Below are positions 17,937 to 29,033 of a DNA stretch of 64,000 nt, one piece after another; positions within the stretch are counted from its first letter, which is position 1, and each line of letters opens with the position of its first letter. Origin of the DNA: Rhodocyclaceae bacterium (GTDB lineage: Bacteria; Pseudomonadota; Gammaproteobacteria; Burkholderiales; CAIKXV01); contig JADCHX010000011.1 in the NCBI GenBank assembly GCA_020248265.1, positions 62,001 through 126,000 of the forward strand, written 5' to 3'. The translations under genes and the position numbers were made by a program. Below the pieces are notes generated by a model. It was not told the origin of the DNA. It saw nothing but the letters and a program-made list of their open reading frames with translations, and searched no databases.

Positions 17937-19861
17937 TTCCCCAGGCCTTCATCCAGGACCTGCTCGCGCGCGCCGACATCGTCGAGGTCGTCGAGCGCTA
18001 CGTGCCGCTGAAGCGCGAGGGCTCGAACCACGTCGCCTGCTGCCCGTTCCACAACGAAAAATCGCCGTCGTTCAAGGTCAGCCAGCCGAAGCAGATCTAC
18101 AAGTGCTTCGGCTGCGGTGCCAGCGGCAACGCGATCGGCTTCCTGATGGCCTACAACGGGCTGGAGTTCGTCGAGGCGATCCGTTCCCTCGCCGAGCAGA
18201 TGGGCATCCCGGTACCGGAAGAGCCCTGGCGCGGCGGCGGGCGCAATCCCGGCGGCGGCGGGGGCGGCAGCGAGGATGCGGCCGCGATGGAGGCGACGGC
18301 GCGGCTGTACGAGCACATGCGCGAGGCGACCCGCTATTACCGCGAACAGCTCAGGCACCATCCGAAGGCGATCGAGTACCTGAAGCAGCGCGGGCTGACC
18401 GGCGAGATCGCCTCGCGCTTCGCGATCGGCTTCGCGCCGCCCGGCTGGCAGAACCTGGAGCAGGTGTTCGCCAACTACACCTCGCCCGAACTCGACCAGG
18501 TCGGGCTGGTGGTGAACGGCGAATCCGGTCGCCGGTTCGACTTCTTCCGCAACCGGATCATGTTCCCGATCCTCAACCAGCGCGGCATGATCGTAGGCTT
18601 CGGTGCACGGGTGATCGACCCGGAAGACCAGCCCAAGTACCTGAACTCGCGCGAAACGCCGCTGTTCGACAAGGGGCGCGAGCTGTACAACCTGTTCGCC
18701 GCGCGGCGGGCGATCCGGGAGGCGGGCCGGGTGCTGGTCGTCGAGGGCTACATGGACGTGGTCGGTCTGGCCCAGCACGGGGTCGACTACGCGGTGGCCG
18801 CGCTGGGTACCGCGACCACGCCATTCCACGTACAGAAGCTGCTGCGCCAGACCGACAACATCGTGTTCTCGTTCGACGGTGATGCGGCCGGACGTCGCGC
18901 GGCCTGGCGCGCGCTCGAGAACAGCCTGGCCCAACTGGTCGATGGCAAGAATCTGTCGTTCCTGTTCCTGCCGCAGGGGGAGGATCCGGACAGCTTCATC
19001 CGGCGCGAGGGCCGCGCGGCGTTCGAGAGCCTGCTGGCGGCCGCGATGCCGATGTCGGGTTTCCTGGTGCGTGAGCTGACGCGCGAGAACGACCTGGCCA
19101 GCGAGGAGGGCCGCGCGCGCTTGCTGCGCGACGCGAAGCCGCTGGTCACCCAGTTGCAGCAGGCACCGATGCTCGGCCGGATGCTGCGCAAGCGGCTGGC
19201 GGAGCTGGCCGGCATCACGCCGGCCGAACTCGACGGCCATTGGGGCATCGTCGCGGCGCAATCGCCGGCGTCGTCGCGCCCGCGCGACGACCGCTTCGGC
19301 CCGGGCGGCGGACGGGGTTTCGGCGACGGGCGCCAGCGGGGCGGCGGCTTCGGGCGGGCGAGTGGGGCTGACGACGCCGCACCGTTCGCGAACCGTGGCC
19401 GGTCGGGCCCGGGCGGTGGTGCCGGGGGGCGACGGCCGCGCCCCGCTCCGTCGCTGGCGAGAACCATGTTGCAGGCCTTGTTGTCAAAGCCTGAACTGGT
19501 GAGCCGAGTCGACCTGCCCGAGGGGCTGGAGCCCCATCCCGAGCTTCGCACCCTCACGGTGCTGGTCGAATTCCTTCGCGGCCAACCGGAGGCAGCGCTC
19601 GCCGGCATGCGGGCGGCGGGGGTGCTGCAGGCGTTCGCCGGCAGCGATTTCGAAGACATGTTGCGCGATGTCGAGGCGGATGCACCGGAATGGGTGGAAA
19701 CCGGCGAAGTGCAGGCCGAACTCGACGGTGCGATGGAGCGGTTGCGCGACCAGATCCGGCGCGCAGAGGCGACGAAAATGGCGGGCGCCACCTCCCTGGC
19801 TGGCCTGACACCCGAAATGCGCGATGCCCTGCGCGGCCTGCTGCGGCGGCCGGGCGCCTGA
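17933..19861 (+). CDS. dnaG: DNA primase
   Basis: A 642-residue primase that makes RNA primers at the replication fork. The zinc-binding CHC2 domain has C37, H40, C58 and C61, followed by the catalytic N-terminal subdomain. The TOPRIM metal site is visible in VVEGYMDVVGLAQ and in FSFDGDAAGRRAAW, and a C-terminal helicase-binding domain ends the protein. The start is TTG (family start IPQAFIQDLLARADIV) and overlaps the yqeY stop. Between roughly residues 443 and 506, linking core and C-terminal domain, is an unusual Gly/Arg-rich stretch with several RGG-like steps (RGFGDGRQRGGGFGR), longer than the linker of most primases. Confidence 0.97.
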   Translation: MIPQAFIQDLLARADIVEVVERYVPLKREGSNHVACCPFHNEKSPSFKVSQPKQIYKCFGCGASGNAIGFLMAYNGLEFVEAIRSLAEQMGIPVPEEPWRGGGRNPGGGGGGSEDAAAMEATARLYEHMREATRYYREQLRHHPKAIEYLKQRGLTGEIASRFAIGFAPPGWQNLEQVFANYTSPELDQVGLVVNGESGRRFDFFRNRIMFPILNQRGMIVGFGARVIDPEDQPKYLNSRETPLFDKGRELYNLFAARRAIREAGRVLVVEGYMDVVGLAQHGVDYAVAALGTATTPFHVQKLLRQTDNIVFSFDGDAAGRRAAWRALENSLAQLVDGKNLSFLFLPQGEDPDSFIRREGRAAFESLLAAAMPMSGFLVRELTRENDLASEEGRARLLRDAKPLVTQLQQAPMLGRMLRKRLAELAGITPAELDGHWGIVAAQSPASSRPRDDRFGPGGGRGFGDGRQRGGGFGRASGADDAAPFANRGRSGPGGGAGGRRPRPAPSLARTMLQALLSKPELVSRVDLPEGLEPHPELRTLTVLVEFLRGQPEAALAGMRAAGVLQAFAGSDFEDMLRDVEADAPEWVETGEVQAELDGAMERLRDQIRRAEATKMAGATSLAGLTPEMRDALRGLLRRPGA

Positions 19862-20003
19862 CTGCTCAGGATGCCGCAGGTGCCCGACATCTGACGCAAT
19901 GCCCGCTCGCCCTTGCCGCTAAATGCACGGGGCAGCGTTTTTTTGGCAAGCATGGACCCCACATTCAATTAAACTAACTGGTTTTTTCGAGCGGACGATA
20001 CCG

Positions 20004-22622
<2,619 letters not shown>

Positions 22623-22705
22623 CCCGGCGCCCGCTTCCGCGGTGTCTGCGCGACGCGTTCCGCTAGAATGGAGGCATTCGTGCACCGACCACCGAGGAGC
22701 GAGCG

Positions 22706-23269
22706 ATGACCGTTCGAAATGAAGGCGCCGGCAACGGCAAGGTGTTCCTGATCTCGCCGGAAGCGCCGGTGCCGCAGGGCGAAGCGGCGGGTGCACAGCG
22801 CGAGGCTGCCAGCGGTGGGCTGCGTATCGGCGTGCTCGACAATTCAAAGAGCAATGCCGACCACCTGCTGAGGATGATCATCGAGGGCGTCGGCCGGCAG
22901 ATGCCGGTCGCATCGGTGGTCAGCCTGCGCAAGCCCAACCCGAGCACGCCGGCAACGAAGGCGATGCTCGACCAGATCGAGGCGGAGGCCGATTTCGTCG
23001 TCAGCGCTATGGCGGACTGAGGGTCCTGCACGTCGTGGAGTGTCCACGACATGGCGCAGCTGCGGAAACGTGGCCTGGTGACCGCGGTCATCTACTCCGG
23101 TCCGTTCCGCAAGCTTGGCGAGACCCAGGCGCGCATCTTCGGCGTGCCGGAACTGCCGCTGATCGAGATTCCGCATCCGCTGGGCGGCGTGTCGATCGAT
23201 GAAGTGCGCGAGCGCGCCGAGGTGGCGGTACCCGCGTTCATCGACCTGATCCGGAAGCACCAGAAATGA
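22706..23269 (+). CDS. UGSC-family selenoprotein (in-frame TGA read as selenocysteine)
   Basis: Two open frames in the same phase are separated only by TGA at 23018-23020. Read through, they give one 187-residue protein with Sec105 in the motif [11 protein letters not shown]. This is the defining UGSC motif of a selenoprotein family whose other members carry CGSC. A redox function is likely because Sec105 and C108 are spaced as in thioredoxin-like CxxC sites, but the fold looks different: a beta-alpha start ([17 protein letters not shown]), a long helix, the strand DFVVSAMAD leading into the active site, then [10 protein letters not shown]. The ATG follows GAGGAG and a TAGAAT box lies at 22664. 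The stop overlaps the start of the next gene. No selA, selB or selC is in the window, so decoding genes must be elsewhere. Confidence 0.88.
23018..23050 (+). promoter_or_regulatory. Bacterial SECIS-like element behind the UGA codon
   Basis: A perfect 8-bp stem, GTCGTGGA (23032-23039) with TCCACGAC (23043-23050), closes on the three-base loop GTG. The loop begins 19 bases after the UGA and its first base is G. This fits the bacterial SECIS pattern: an apical stem-loop 16-37 bases behind UGA with a G at the start of a small loop, which SelB recognises. The element lies inside the coding sequence. Confidence 0.75.
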
Positions 23270-24387
23270 TCGCGACCGAACGACTGCTCGAGATCCCCGG
23301 CGCCGCGCTGGAGGTCGACGACGACTACGAGGCCATCGACGCCTTCGTGCGCGGGAAGAACTGGACGGACGGCCTGCCAGTCGTGCCGCCCACGGCCGAG
23401 CGTGTGCACGCGATGCTCGCCTACTGCGACCGGCCGATCGACGAACCGGTGGCGAAGATCCCGCCGCGCTTCGGCGAAGCGACGCCGCTGCGCCTGGCCG
23501 CCAATGCGGTGATGGCCGGCTGCCTGCCGCAGTACTTCCCGCTGGTGCTGCTGGCCATCGAGGCCCTGTGCGAGGAGAAGTTCAACCTGTACGGAATCCA
23601 GGCGACCACGCACCCCTGCTCGACGCTGGTGGTGGTGAACGGACCGGTCGCGCGCGAGATCGGCATGAACAGCGGCCACAACGCGTTCGGCCCTGGCAAT
23701 CGCGCCAACGCGACGATCGGCCGCGCGGTGCGGCTGGCGATGTGGAACATCGGCGGCGCGATCCCCGCGAGCGGCGACATGTCGACCCACGGCGCACCGT
23801 CGAAGTACACCTACTGTGTCGCCGAGAACGAGGCGGCGAACCCGTGGGAGCCGCTCAACGTAGAGATGGGCTTCGGCGCCGAGACCTCGACCGTCACCGT
23901 GTACGGCGCAGAACCGCCGCACAACGTGAACGACCACGAGAGCCTGGACGGCGAGGGCCTGCTGAAGATGATCGCCGGCACCATCGCCCAGACCGGAGCG
24001 AACAACATCTACTACTCTGGCGAGCCGCTGGTGGTGATCGGACCGGAGCATGCGGCGTCGATCGCGAAGGATGGCTTCTCGAAGCGCGACGTGAAGGCCT
24101 TCCTGTTCGAACATGCACGCGTGCCGCTCGGCAACCTGTCCGACGACAACATCGTGCGCCGGCTGAACCAGTTCGTGCCGTACCTGCCTGGCCTCACCGC
24201 CGAGCAGCGCGACCGGCCGGTGCCGATCATCAAGGGCGAGGAGGGCGTGCACGTGATCGTCGTCGGCGGCGCCGGCAAGCACTCGGTGTACATACCTACC
24301 TTCGGGCCGACGCGGCCGGTGACGCTGCCGCTGAAGCTGAAGGACGGGACGGTGGCGAAGTCGGTGGAGCAGTTCCGGCAGGCCTGA
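23266..24387 (+). CDS. Conserved protein coupled to the UGSC selenoprotein, function unknown
   Basis: A 373-residue soluble protein that I cannot place in a named enzyme family. It starts with a helical segment (EAIDAFVRGKNWTDGLPVVPPTAE), then has a central alpha/beta region with conserved-looking Cys, His and Asn residues (GIQATTHPCSTLVVVNGPVA, NSGHNAFGPGNRANATIGRA, GDMSTHGAPSKYTYC), and ends with a beta-rich part (GVHVIVVGGAGKHSVYIPTF). There is no signal peptide. Its ATG overlaps the stop of the selenoprotein gene by four bases, so the two are made together and probably form a complex or consecutive steps. C120 or the other cysteines might serve as redox partner of the selenocysteine; that is only inference. 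Confidence 0.85.
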   Translation: MIATERLLEIPGAALEVDDDYEAIDAFVRGKNWTDGLPVVPPTAERVHAMLAYCDRPIDEPVAKIPPRFGEATPLRLAANAVMAGCLPQYFPLVLLAIEALCEEKFNLYGIQATTHPCSTLVVVNGPVAREIGMNSGHNAFGPGNRANATIGRAVRLAMWNIGGAIPASGDMSTHGAPSKYTYCVAENEAANPWEPLNVEMGFGAETSTVTVYGAEPPHNVNDHESLDGEGLLKMIAGTIAQTGANNIYYSGEPLVVIGPEHAASIAKDGFSKRDVKAFLFEHARVPLGNLSDDNIVRRLNQFVPYLPGLTAEQRDRPVPIIKGEEGVHVIVVGGAGKHSVYIPTFGPTRPVTLPLKLKDGTVAKSVEQFRQA

Positions 24388-24469
24388 CGGTATTGCACCG
24401 CTGTCGCGATCGGCCCTGCGTCGCTCGCGGCAGCGTGCCGGTACAATGGCGCCCGGCGACAGGGAACAC

Positions 24470-24543
24470 GGGCCTGTAGCTCAGTCGGTTAGAGCAGAGG
24501 ACTCATAATCCTTTGGTCCTGGGTTCGAGTCCCAGCGGGCCCA
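24470..24543 (+). tRNA. tRNA with CAU anticodon, probably tRNA-Ile2 (lysidine type)
   Basis: A full cloverleaf: acceptor stem GGGCCTG with CGGGCCC (one G-T pair), D-loop AGTCGGTTAGA, anticodon loop CTCATAA with CAT, and T-arm GGTTCGAGTCC. The acceptor has C4-G69 and C5-G68, the pairs reported to help TilS mark tRNA-Ile2 for lysidine, so Ile2 is preferred over elongator Met. The discriminator is A and is followed by CCC, so the terminal CCA is not encoded. A -10-like TACAAT lies at 24442-24447. Confidence 0.9.
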
Positions 24544-24741
24544 CCCATGAAGACCATCTGGTCAAGGCATTCGCGGTTGTCGCGAGCCTGGGGTCGGCGT
24601 GGGTCTGTTCCGGATCGCGCATCAGGCTGGCCACGAGCGTGGGTGCCCAAGCCGTCGACAGGGTTTGTTACTATCTCTGGTCGCATGGGTCTGCGCCCGC
24701 GCCCTTTCCCCGTTGGTCAGTCCCCGGAACTCCCGACACAC

Positions 24742-25431
24742 ATGAAGCGCGTGGCCGTCGTTCAGTCGAACTACATACCCTGGAAGGGCTACTTCGACCT
24801 GATCGCGTCGGTGGACGAGTTCGTGTTCTACGATGAAGTGCAGTACACGAAGAACGACTGGCGGAACCGCAACCGGATCAAGACGCCCCAGGGGGTGCAG
24901 TGGTTGAGCATTCCGGTGGGCATCTCGCTGCGCCGGCAGGTTCGTGACGTCTGCATCAACGATTCCGGCTGCGGGCCCGCGCACTGGCAGCGTCTCGGGG
25001 CGAATTACGCACGGGCCCCGCACTTCCAGCCGATCGCGGATTGGCTCGAGCCCCTGTTTCGCGGGCGCCCCTGGATCAACCTGGCCGAGGTCAACCATTC
25101 GCTGATCGCGGCCATCTGCCGGTTCCTGGGCATCGGCACCCGCCTGGCACATTCCACCGACTACCCCTCCGACGGCGACCGCAACGAGCGCCTGGTCGGC
25201 CTGTGCGAGAAGGCCGGCGCGGATGTCTATGTGTCGGGGCCGAGTGCACGCAGTTACCTCGACGAGGCGGCGTTCGCCCGTGCAGGCATCCAGGTCGAGT
25301 GGTTCGAGTACGGGCCGTACCCGGCGTACCCGCAGTTGTGGGGCGAGTTCGTGCACGAGGTGAGCATCGTCGACCTGCTGTTCAATTGCGGCGACCAGGC
25401 CGCGCAGTACATGACGCACGCACGTCGATGA
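24742..25431 (+). CDS. WbqC-like family protein
   Basis: A 229-residue WbqC-family protein. The family start is clear: VAVVQSNYIPWKGYFDLIAS, then YDEVQYTKNDWRNRNRIKTP and QWLSIPV. WbqC-like genes occur in O-antigen and glycan loci, where a role in transfer or modification of an amino sugar is suspected but not proven. The ATG chosen gives the normal family start; the longer frame overlaps the tRNA region. It is the first of six tightly packed surface-glycan genes and overlaps the next one by ATGA. Confidence 0.92.
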   Translation: MKRVAVVQSNYIPWKGYFDLIASVDEFVFYDEVQYTKNDWRNRNRIKTPQGVQWLSIPVGISLRRQVRDVCINDSGCGPAHWQRLGANYARAPHFQPIADWLEPLFRGRPWINLAEVNHSLIAAICRFLGIGTRLAHSTDYPSDGDRNERLVGLCEKAGADVYVSGPSARSYLDEAAFARAGIQVEWFEYGPYPAYPQLWGEFVHEVSIVDLLFNCGDQAAQYMTHARR

Positions 25432-26357
25432 AGCTCTCCATCGTCACCACGCTGTACCAGTCGGCCGCCTATGTCGAGGAGTTCCACCGGCGGGCGAGTG
25501 CCGTTGCCGCGCATCACGCCGCCGGCAGTTATGAACTGGTGTTCGTCAACGACGGGTCGCCCGACGACAGCCTCGAGCGGGCGGTCGCGCTGAGCCGTGC
25601 CGACCCGCATGTCGTCGTCGTCGACTTGTCGCGCAACTTCGGCCATCACAAGGCGATGATGACCGGCCTTGCCTACGCGCGCGGAGAACGCGTCTACCTG
25701 CTCGACAGCGACCTCGAGGAAGAGCCCGAGTGGTTCGACGCCTTCCTCGCACGCCTGGAGGACGAGGGCTGCGATGTCGTGTACGGCGTGCAGCGAAACC
25801 GCAAGGGAGGCCGATTCGAGCGCTGGTCGGGTCGGATGTTCTACCGCCTGATGAACGCGATCATCGGCTTCGAGATGCCGACGGACATGGTCACCGCGCG
25901 GCTGATGACCCGCCGCTACGTCGATGCACTGCTGCGGCACGAAGAGCGCGAACTCGACATCGGCGGCCTGTGGGTGATCACCGGCTTTGCGCAGCGCGCC
26001 TGCATCGTCGACAAGCACCACACGAGTGCCACCACCTATTCGCTGCGGCGGCGGGTCGCCCTGCTCATCGATTCGGTGACCTCGTTCAGCAGCGTTCCCC
26101 TGGTCGCGACCTTCTACATCGGCGTGGCGATCTTCGTCGTCGCCGCGTTGTTTGCCGCGGGCATCGTCGTGCAGTGGGCGCTGCTCGACCGGCCGGTCAG
26201 CGGCTGGGCTTCGCTGATCGTCTCGATCTGGATGATCGGTGCCATGATCATCTCCTTCATCGGCATCCTGGGCATCTACCTGGCCAAGATGTTCGTCGAG
26301 GTGAAGCGGCGTCCCTACACCATCGTCCGGGAGGTACATGGCCGTGGATCCCTCTGA
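25428..26357 (+). CDS. GT2 glycosyltransferase with C-terminal membrane anchor
   Basis: A 309-residue polyprenyl-phosphate glycosyltransferase of family GT2 (GtrB/ArnC/dolichol-phosphate-mannose-synthase-like). The catalytic domain has LSIVTTLYQSA, FVNDGSPDDS and LLDSDLEEEPEW (the DxD-like metal motif), followed by two transmembrane helices near residues 220-245 and 255-285. Such enzymes load a sugar on undecaprenyl phosphate on the cytoplasmic side for later transfer by a GT-C enzyme, and the operon indeed encodes a small EamA-like protein and a GT-C-like protein. Start and stop overlap both neighbours. Confidence 0.92.
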   Translation: MKLSIVTTLYQSAAYVEEFHRRASAVAAHHAAGSYELVFVNDGSPDDSLERAVALSRADPHVVVVDLSRNFGHHKAMMTGLAYARGERVYLLDSDLEEEPEWFDAFLARLEDEGCDVVYGVQRNRKGGRFERWSGRMFYRLMNAIIGFEMPTDMVTARLMTRRYVDALLRHEERELDIGGLWVITGFAQRACIVDKHHTSATTYSLRRRVALLIDSVTSFSSVPLVATFYIGVAIFVVAALFAAGIVVQWALLDRPVSGWASLIVSIWMIGAMIISFIGILGIYLAKMFVEVKRRPYTIVREVHGRGSL

Positions 26358-26982
26358 ATTCGTGCGGCGCACCCGCCTGCATTACCGCGACAGCTTCGAG
26401 CGGCACGGTCCGACCCCACAAGGGGTCGACTGGAACGGCGAAGCGAGCCAGCGCAGGCAGTTCGATGAACTGATGCGCATCCTGCCCGCAGCAGGCCCCT
26501 TCTCTGTGAACGACTTCGGCTGCGGCTACGGCGCGCTGGCCGACGTGCTGCTCGCGCGCTGGCCGGACATTGCCTACTCGGGGATCGACCTGAATGAAGA
26601 AATGATCGCCGCGGCGCGTGTGCGTTTTGCGTCGAATCCCGCCGTGACCTTCGAGGTGGCAGACCGCCCGCTGGCGGAGGCCGACTTCGGCGTGGCCAGC
26701 GGTACGTTCACACTGCGCCTGGGGCGCAGCGACGAGCAGTGCCTTGCGGGCATGACCGAGGCCCTGGACGCGATCGATCGCACCAGCCGGGCCGGCTTCG
26801 CATTCAACTGCCTGACCTCGTATTCCGACGCATCGAAGATGCGGGATTATCTGTACTACCCCGATCCATGCGTCGTGTTCGATCTATGCAAGCGGCGCTG
26901 GTCGCGTAACGTCGCGCTGCTGCACGACTACGGTCTCTACGCGTTCACGATCCTGGTGCGCAAGACGGATCCTGTCCCATGA
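26338..26982 (+). CDS. SAM-dependent methyltransferase
   Basis: A 214-residue class I methyltransferase. Motif I is VNDFGCGYGALADVLL (about residues 57-72), followed by the acidic SAM-ribose residue in YSGIDLNEEMI and a motif VFEVAD-like strand (VTFEVADRPL). The C-terminal half (DYLYYPDPCVVFDLCKR) likely covers the substrate pocket. It may methylate a sugar or lipid-linked intermediate of this glycan operon; the acceptor is unknown. It overlaps the upstream glycosyltransferase gene by 20 bases and the downstream gene by four. Confidence 0.9.
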   Translation: MAVDPSEFVRRTRLHYRDSFERHGPTPQGVDWNGEASQRRQFDELMRILPAAGPFSVNDFGCGYGALADVLLARWPDIAYSGIDLNEEMIAAARVRFASNPAVTFEVADRPLAEADFGVASGTFTLRLGRSDEQCLAGMTEALDAIDRTSRAGFAFNCLTSYSDASKMRDYLYYPDPCVVFDLCKRRWSRNVALLHDYGLYAFTILVRKTDPVP

Positions 26983-27368
26983 TGCCTGTCCAGCGCTGGC
27001 TCGACTATTCGTTCATCCTCGGCATGATCCTGCTGACCGTGTACGGCCAGCTCATACTCAAGTGGCGCATGGACCAGATCGGGCCGATGCCGGCCGGCTT
27101 CCTGCCAGGGTTGCGGCATCTGCTGTTGCTGCTGCTCGATCCGTTCGTCGTGTCCAGCTTCGCCGCCGCGTTCGTTGCCAGCCTTGCGTGGATGGCGGCG
27201 ATGACCCGGTTCGAACTGAGCTATGCCTATCCGTTCACCAGCCTGAACTTCGTGCTCGTGCTGGCAATGAGCGTATGGCTGCTCGACGAGCAACTGAACC
27301 TGTACAAGGTGGCAGGCGTTGCACTGATCGTGCTGGGCACGGTCGTCGCAGCCGCCGGGTCGCGATGA
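26979..27368 (+). CDS. Small EamA/SMR-like membrane protein
   Basis: A 129-residue protein with four predicted transmembrane helices and the EamA/SMR-type end (LSYAYPFTSLNFVLVLAMSVW, then DEQLNLYKVAGVALIVLGT). Size and context match ArnE/ArnF-like subunits that flip undecaprenyl-phosphate-linked sugars in polymyxin-resistance and O-antigen glucosylation loci. With a polyprenyl-phosphate glycosyltransferase before it and a GT-C-like protein after it, a flippase role is likely. The ATG overlaps the methyltransferase stop and its own stop overlaps the next ATG. Confidence 0.85.
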   Translation: MMPVQRWLDYSFILGMILLTVYGQLILKWRMDQIGPMPAGFLPGLRHLLLLLLDPFVVSSFAAAFVASLAWMAAMTRFELSYAYPFTSLNFVLVLAMSVWLLDEQLNLYKVAGVALIVLGTVVAAAGSR

Positions 27369-29026
27369 CCGGCACTGCCGGGCAGGCCGGGATACTGGCT
27401 CGTGTGTTGATGACGGGGGCGGCGGCCCGCACATGGGCGGTCGCGATCGCCCTGGCGCTGCCGCTGGCCGTATTCTGGTTCATCGGCCATCACGGGCTGA
27501 ACCTTCAGGACGAGGGCTTCCTCTGGTACGGCGCGCAGCGTGTGCTGGCCGGTGAACTGCCGTTGCGCGACTTCCAGTCGTACGACGTGGGTCGCTACTT
27601 CTGGTCGGCCGGCTGGATGTGGTTGTTCGACAACGATGGCATCGTGGCGATGCGCGCGGGCAATGCCGTCCTGGCTTCGATCACCGTCGCCATGGCTGCA
27701 GTGCTGATGAGCATGCAGCCGGCGCCCGCATGGCGGATCCTGCTCGCGGTGCCGGCGTTTGCCGTCTGGATGGTGCCGGACTTCAAGGTCGCGGACAGCT
27801 TCGCCGTGATGTTGATGGTCGCCGGGCTGGCTGCAGCACTGGCGCGCGTCGGCGTGCGCTCCTGCGCATGGCTGGGCATCTGCCTCGGAGTGGTTTCGGC
27901 CATCGGCATCAATCACGCCCTGTACGGATCGATCGCGGTGGCACTCGCGCTGGGCCTGCGGTATCGGCAGGTGCGTCTGCTTCCGTCGGGCAGGATGCTG
28001 GTTGCATTCGTCACCGGCGGGGTTGTCGGTTATTCCCCGGTGATCGCCTGTCATCTGTTCGCATCCGGATTCACCGCGGCGTTCATCGATTCGATCCGGA
28101 TGCTGTTCGAGGCGGGGACGACCAACCTGCCGTTGCCGCTGCCCCGGCTCCAGGCGTTGCTGCTGCCGTCGGCCGGGCAGGACGCCGCCAGTGCGCTGCG
28201 CGAGTCATTGCTTGCACTTGCAGGGCTCGCTGGCGGCGGGGTCCTGATTCTCGCAATGCGCCGCGTGTGGAACGATTGGAAACCGTCGAATGGCCGCGAT
28301 ACGGCAGGCGATACGGCAGGCGATACGGCAGGCGGCACAGCAGCCGATACGGCAGGTGGTGCGGTGTTTGCGGCCGCCGTGCTGGTATCGATTCCCTACG
28401 CACACTACACGGTGTCGCGTTTCGACGTCTTCCATGTCGCGTTGAGCATTCTCCCGATCCTCGTCGCCGCCTGGACATGGCCAGGAAGGCAGCGCACGGG
28501 CCTGGGTGACGTCGTGCTGGTGGCGGCGGTCGTCGCTGGCACTGTCCTGTCGCTGTTCGAGCAGCGTGCGTACCCGGTGCTGCGCGGCTGGACGGCGGAG
28601 CGCGTGCAGGTGCTCGGGGACACCCTCTACGTCGAGCCGCACGCAGCCGATGTGCTTTCGCTGCTGCGCGCGCAGGTCGACGCCCATGCGCGTGACGGCC
28701 GTTCGTTTCTTGCCGCACCTTACTGGCCCGGCGCCTACGCGGTCGAGCGCCGTCGCGCGCCGGTCTGGGAAATCTATCAGCTGTTCCCTGCCACGGAGGC
28801 GCGCCAGCGTCGAGAGATCGCGCGCCTGCGCGAGGCCGACATCGGCTTTTCGATGTTCTCCCTCTTCCGTGCCGACGCCCGGCCCGACCTGGGCTTCGAA
28901 AGCACCCACCCCCTGATCGTCGCCTACATCGACCGCTGCATGAAGCTGTTGCCACCCAGTCCCTCCACCGAGGGACGGGACATCCGGATCCACGTGGCCG
29001 GCGACCCCGGCTGCACCATTGATTGA
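27365..29026 (+). CDS. GT-C-type membrane glycosyltransferase
   Basis: A 553-residue polytopic membrane protein. The first loop carries LNLQDEGFLWYGAQRVL, the acidic DE motif of GT-C glycosyltransferases (GT39/GT83-like) that use lipid-linked sugars in the periplasm. About ten hydrophobic segments follow to residue 405, then a soluble C-terminal domain of about 130 residues. A hydrophilic loop near residues 312-331 is built of GDTA tetrapeptide repeats. It should transfer the sugar flipped by the small membrane protein upstream to a surface glycan; donor and acceptor are unknown. It is followed after seven bases by the aminotransferase gene. Confidence 0.85.
   Translation: MTGTAGQAGILARVLMTGAAARTWAVAIALALPLAVFWFIGHHGLNLQDEGFLWYGAQRVLAGELPLRDFQSYDVGRYFWSAGWMWLFDNDGIVAMRAGNAVLASITVAMAAVLMSMQPAPAWRILLAVPAFAVWMVPDFKVADSFAVMLMVAGLAAALARVGVRSCAWLGICLGVVSAIGINHALYGSIAVALALGLRYRQVRLLPSGRMLVAFVTGGVVGYSPVIACHLFASGFTAAFIDSIRMLFEAGTTNLPLPLPRLQALLLPSAGQDAASALRESLLALAGLAGGGVLILAMRRVWNDWKPSNGRDTAGDTAGDTAGGTAADTAGGAVFAAAVLVSIPYAHYTVSRFDVFHVALSILPILVAAWTWPGRQRTGLGDVVLVAAVVAGTVLSLFEQRAYPVLRGWTAERVQVLGDTLYVEPHAADVLSLLRAQVDAHARDGRSFLAAPYWPGAYAVERRRAPVWEIYQLFPATEARQRREIARLREADIGFSMFSLFRADARPDLGFESTHPLIVAYIDRCMKLLPPSPSTEGRDIRIHVAGDPGCTID
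28298..28357 (+). repeat. 12-bp tandem repeat coding for GDTA
   Basis: Three perfect copies of GATACGGCAGGC and two diverged copies lie inside the GT-C gene and encode GDTA/GGTA/ADTA tetrapeptides in an exposed loop. The unit is a multiple of three, so gain or loss of copies would change loop length without breaking the frame. Confidence 0.9.
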
Positions 29027-29033
29027 CAGTGCC

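Noticed and set aside
19943-19975. Sigma-70 promoter of rpoD
   Set aside because: TTGGCA is a fair -35 box, but no -10 at 16-18 bases exceeds three matches, so no promoter is claimed.
22706-23269. Two separate small genes, or one gene split by a nonsense mutation
   Set aside because: The TGA is at the Cys/Sec position of a known motif, a SECIS-like hairpin follows, and the second half has no own ribosome binding site. Selenocysteine explains all of this.
24470-24543. Elongator tRNA-Met
   Set aside because: The anticodon CAU fits, but the C4-G69 and C5-G68 pairs favour tRNA-Ile2. Not fully excluded, and marked as such in the feature.
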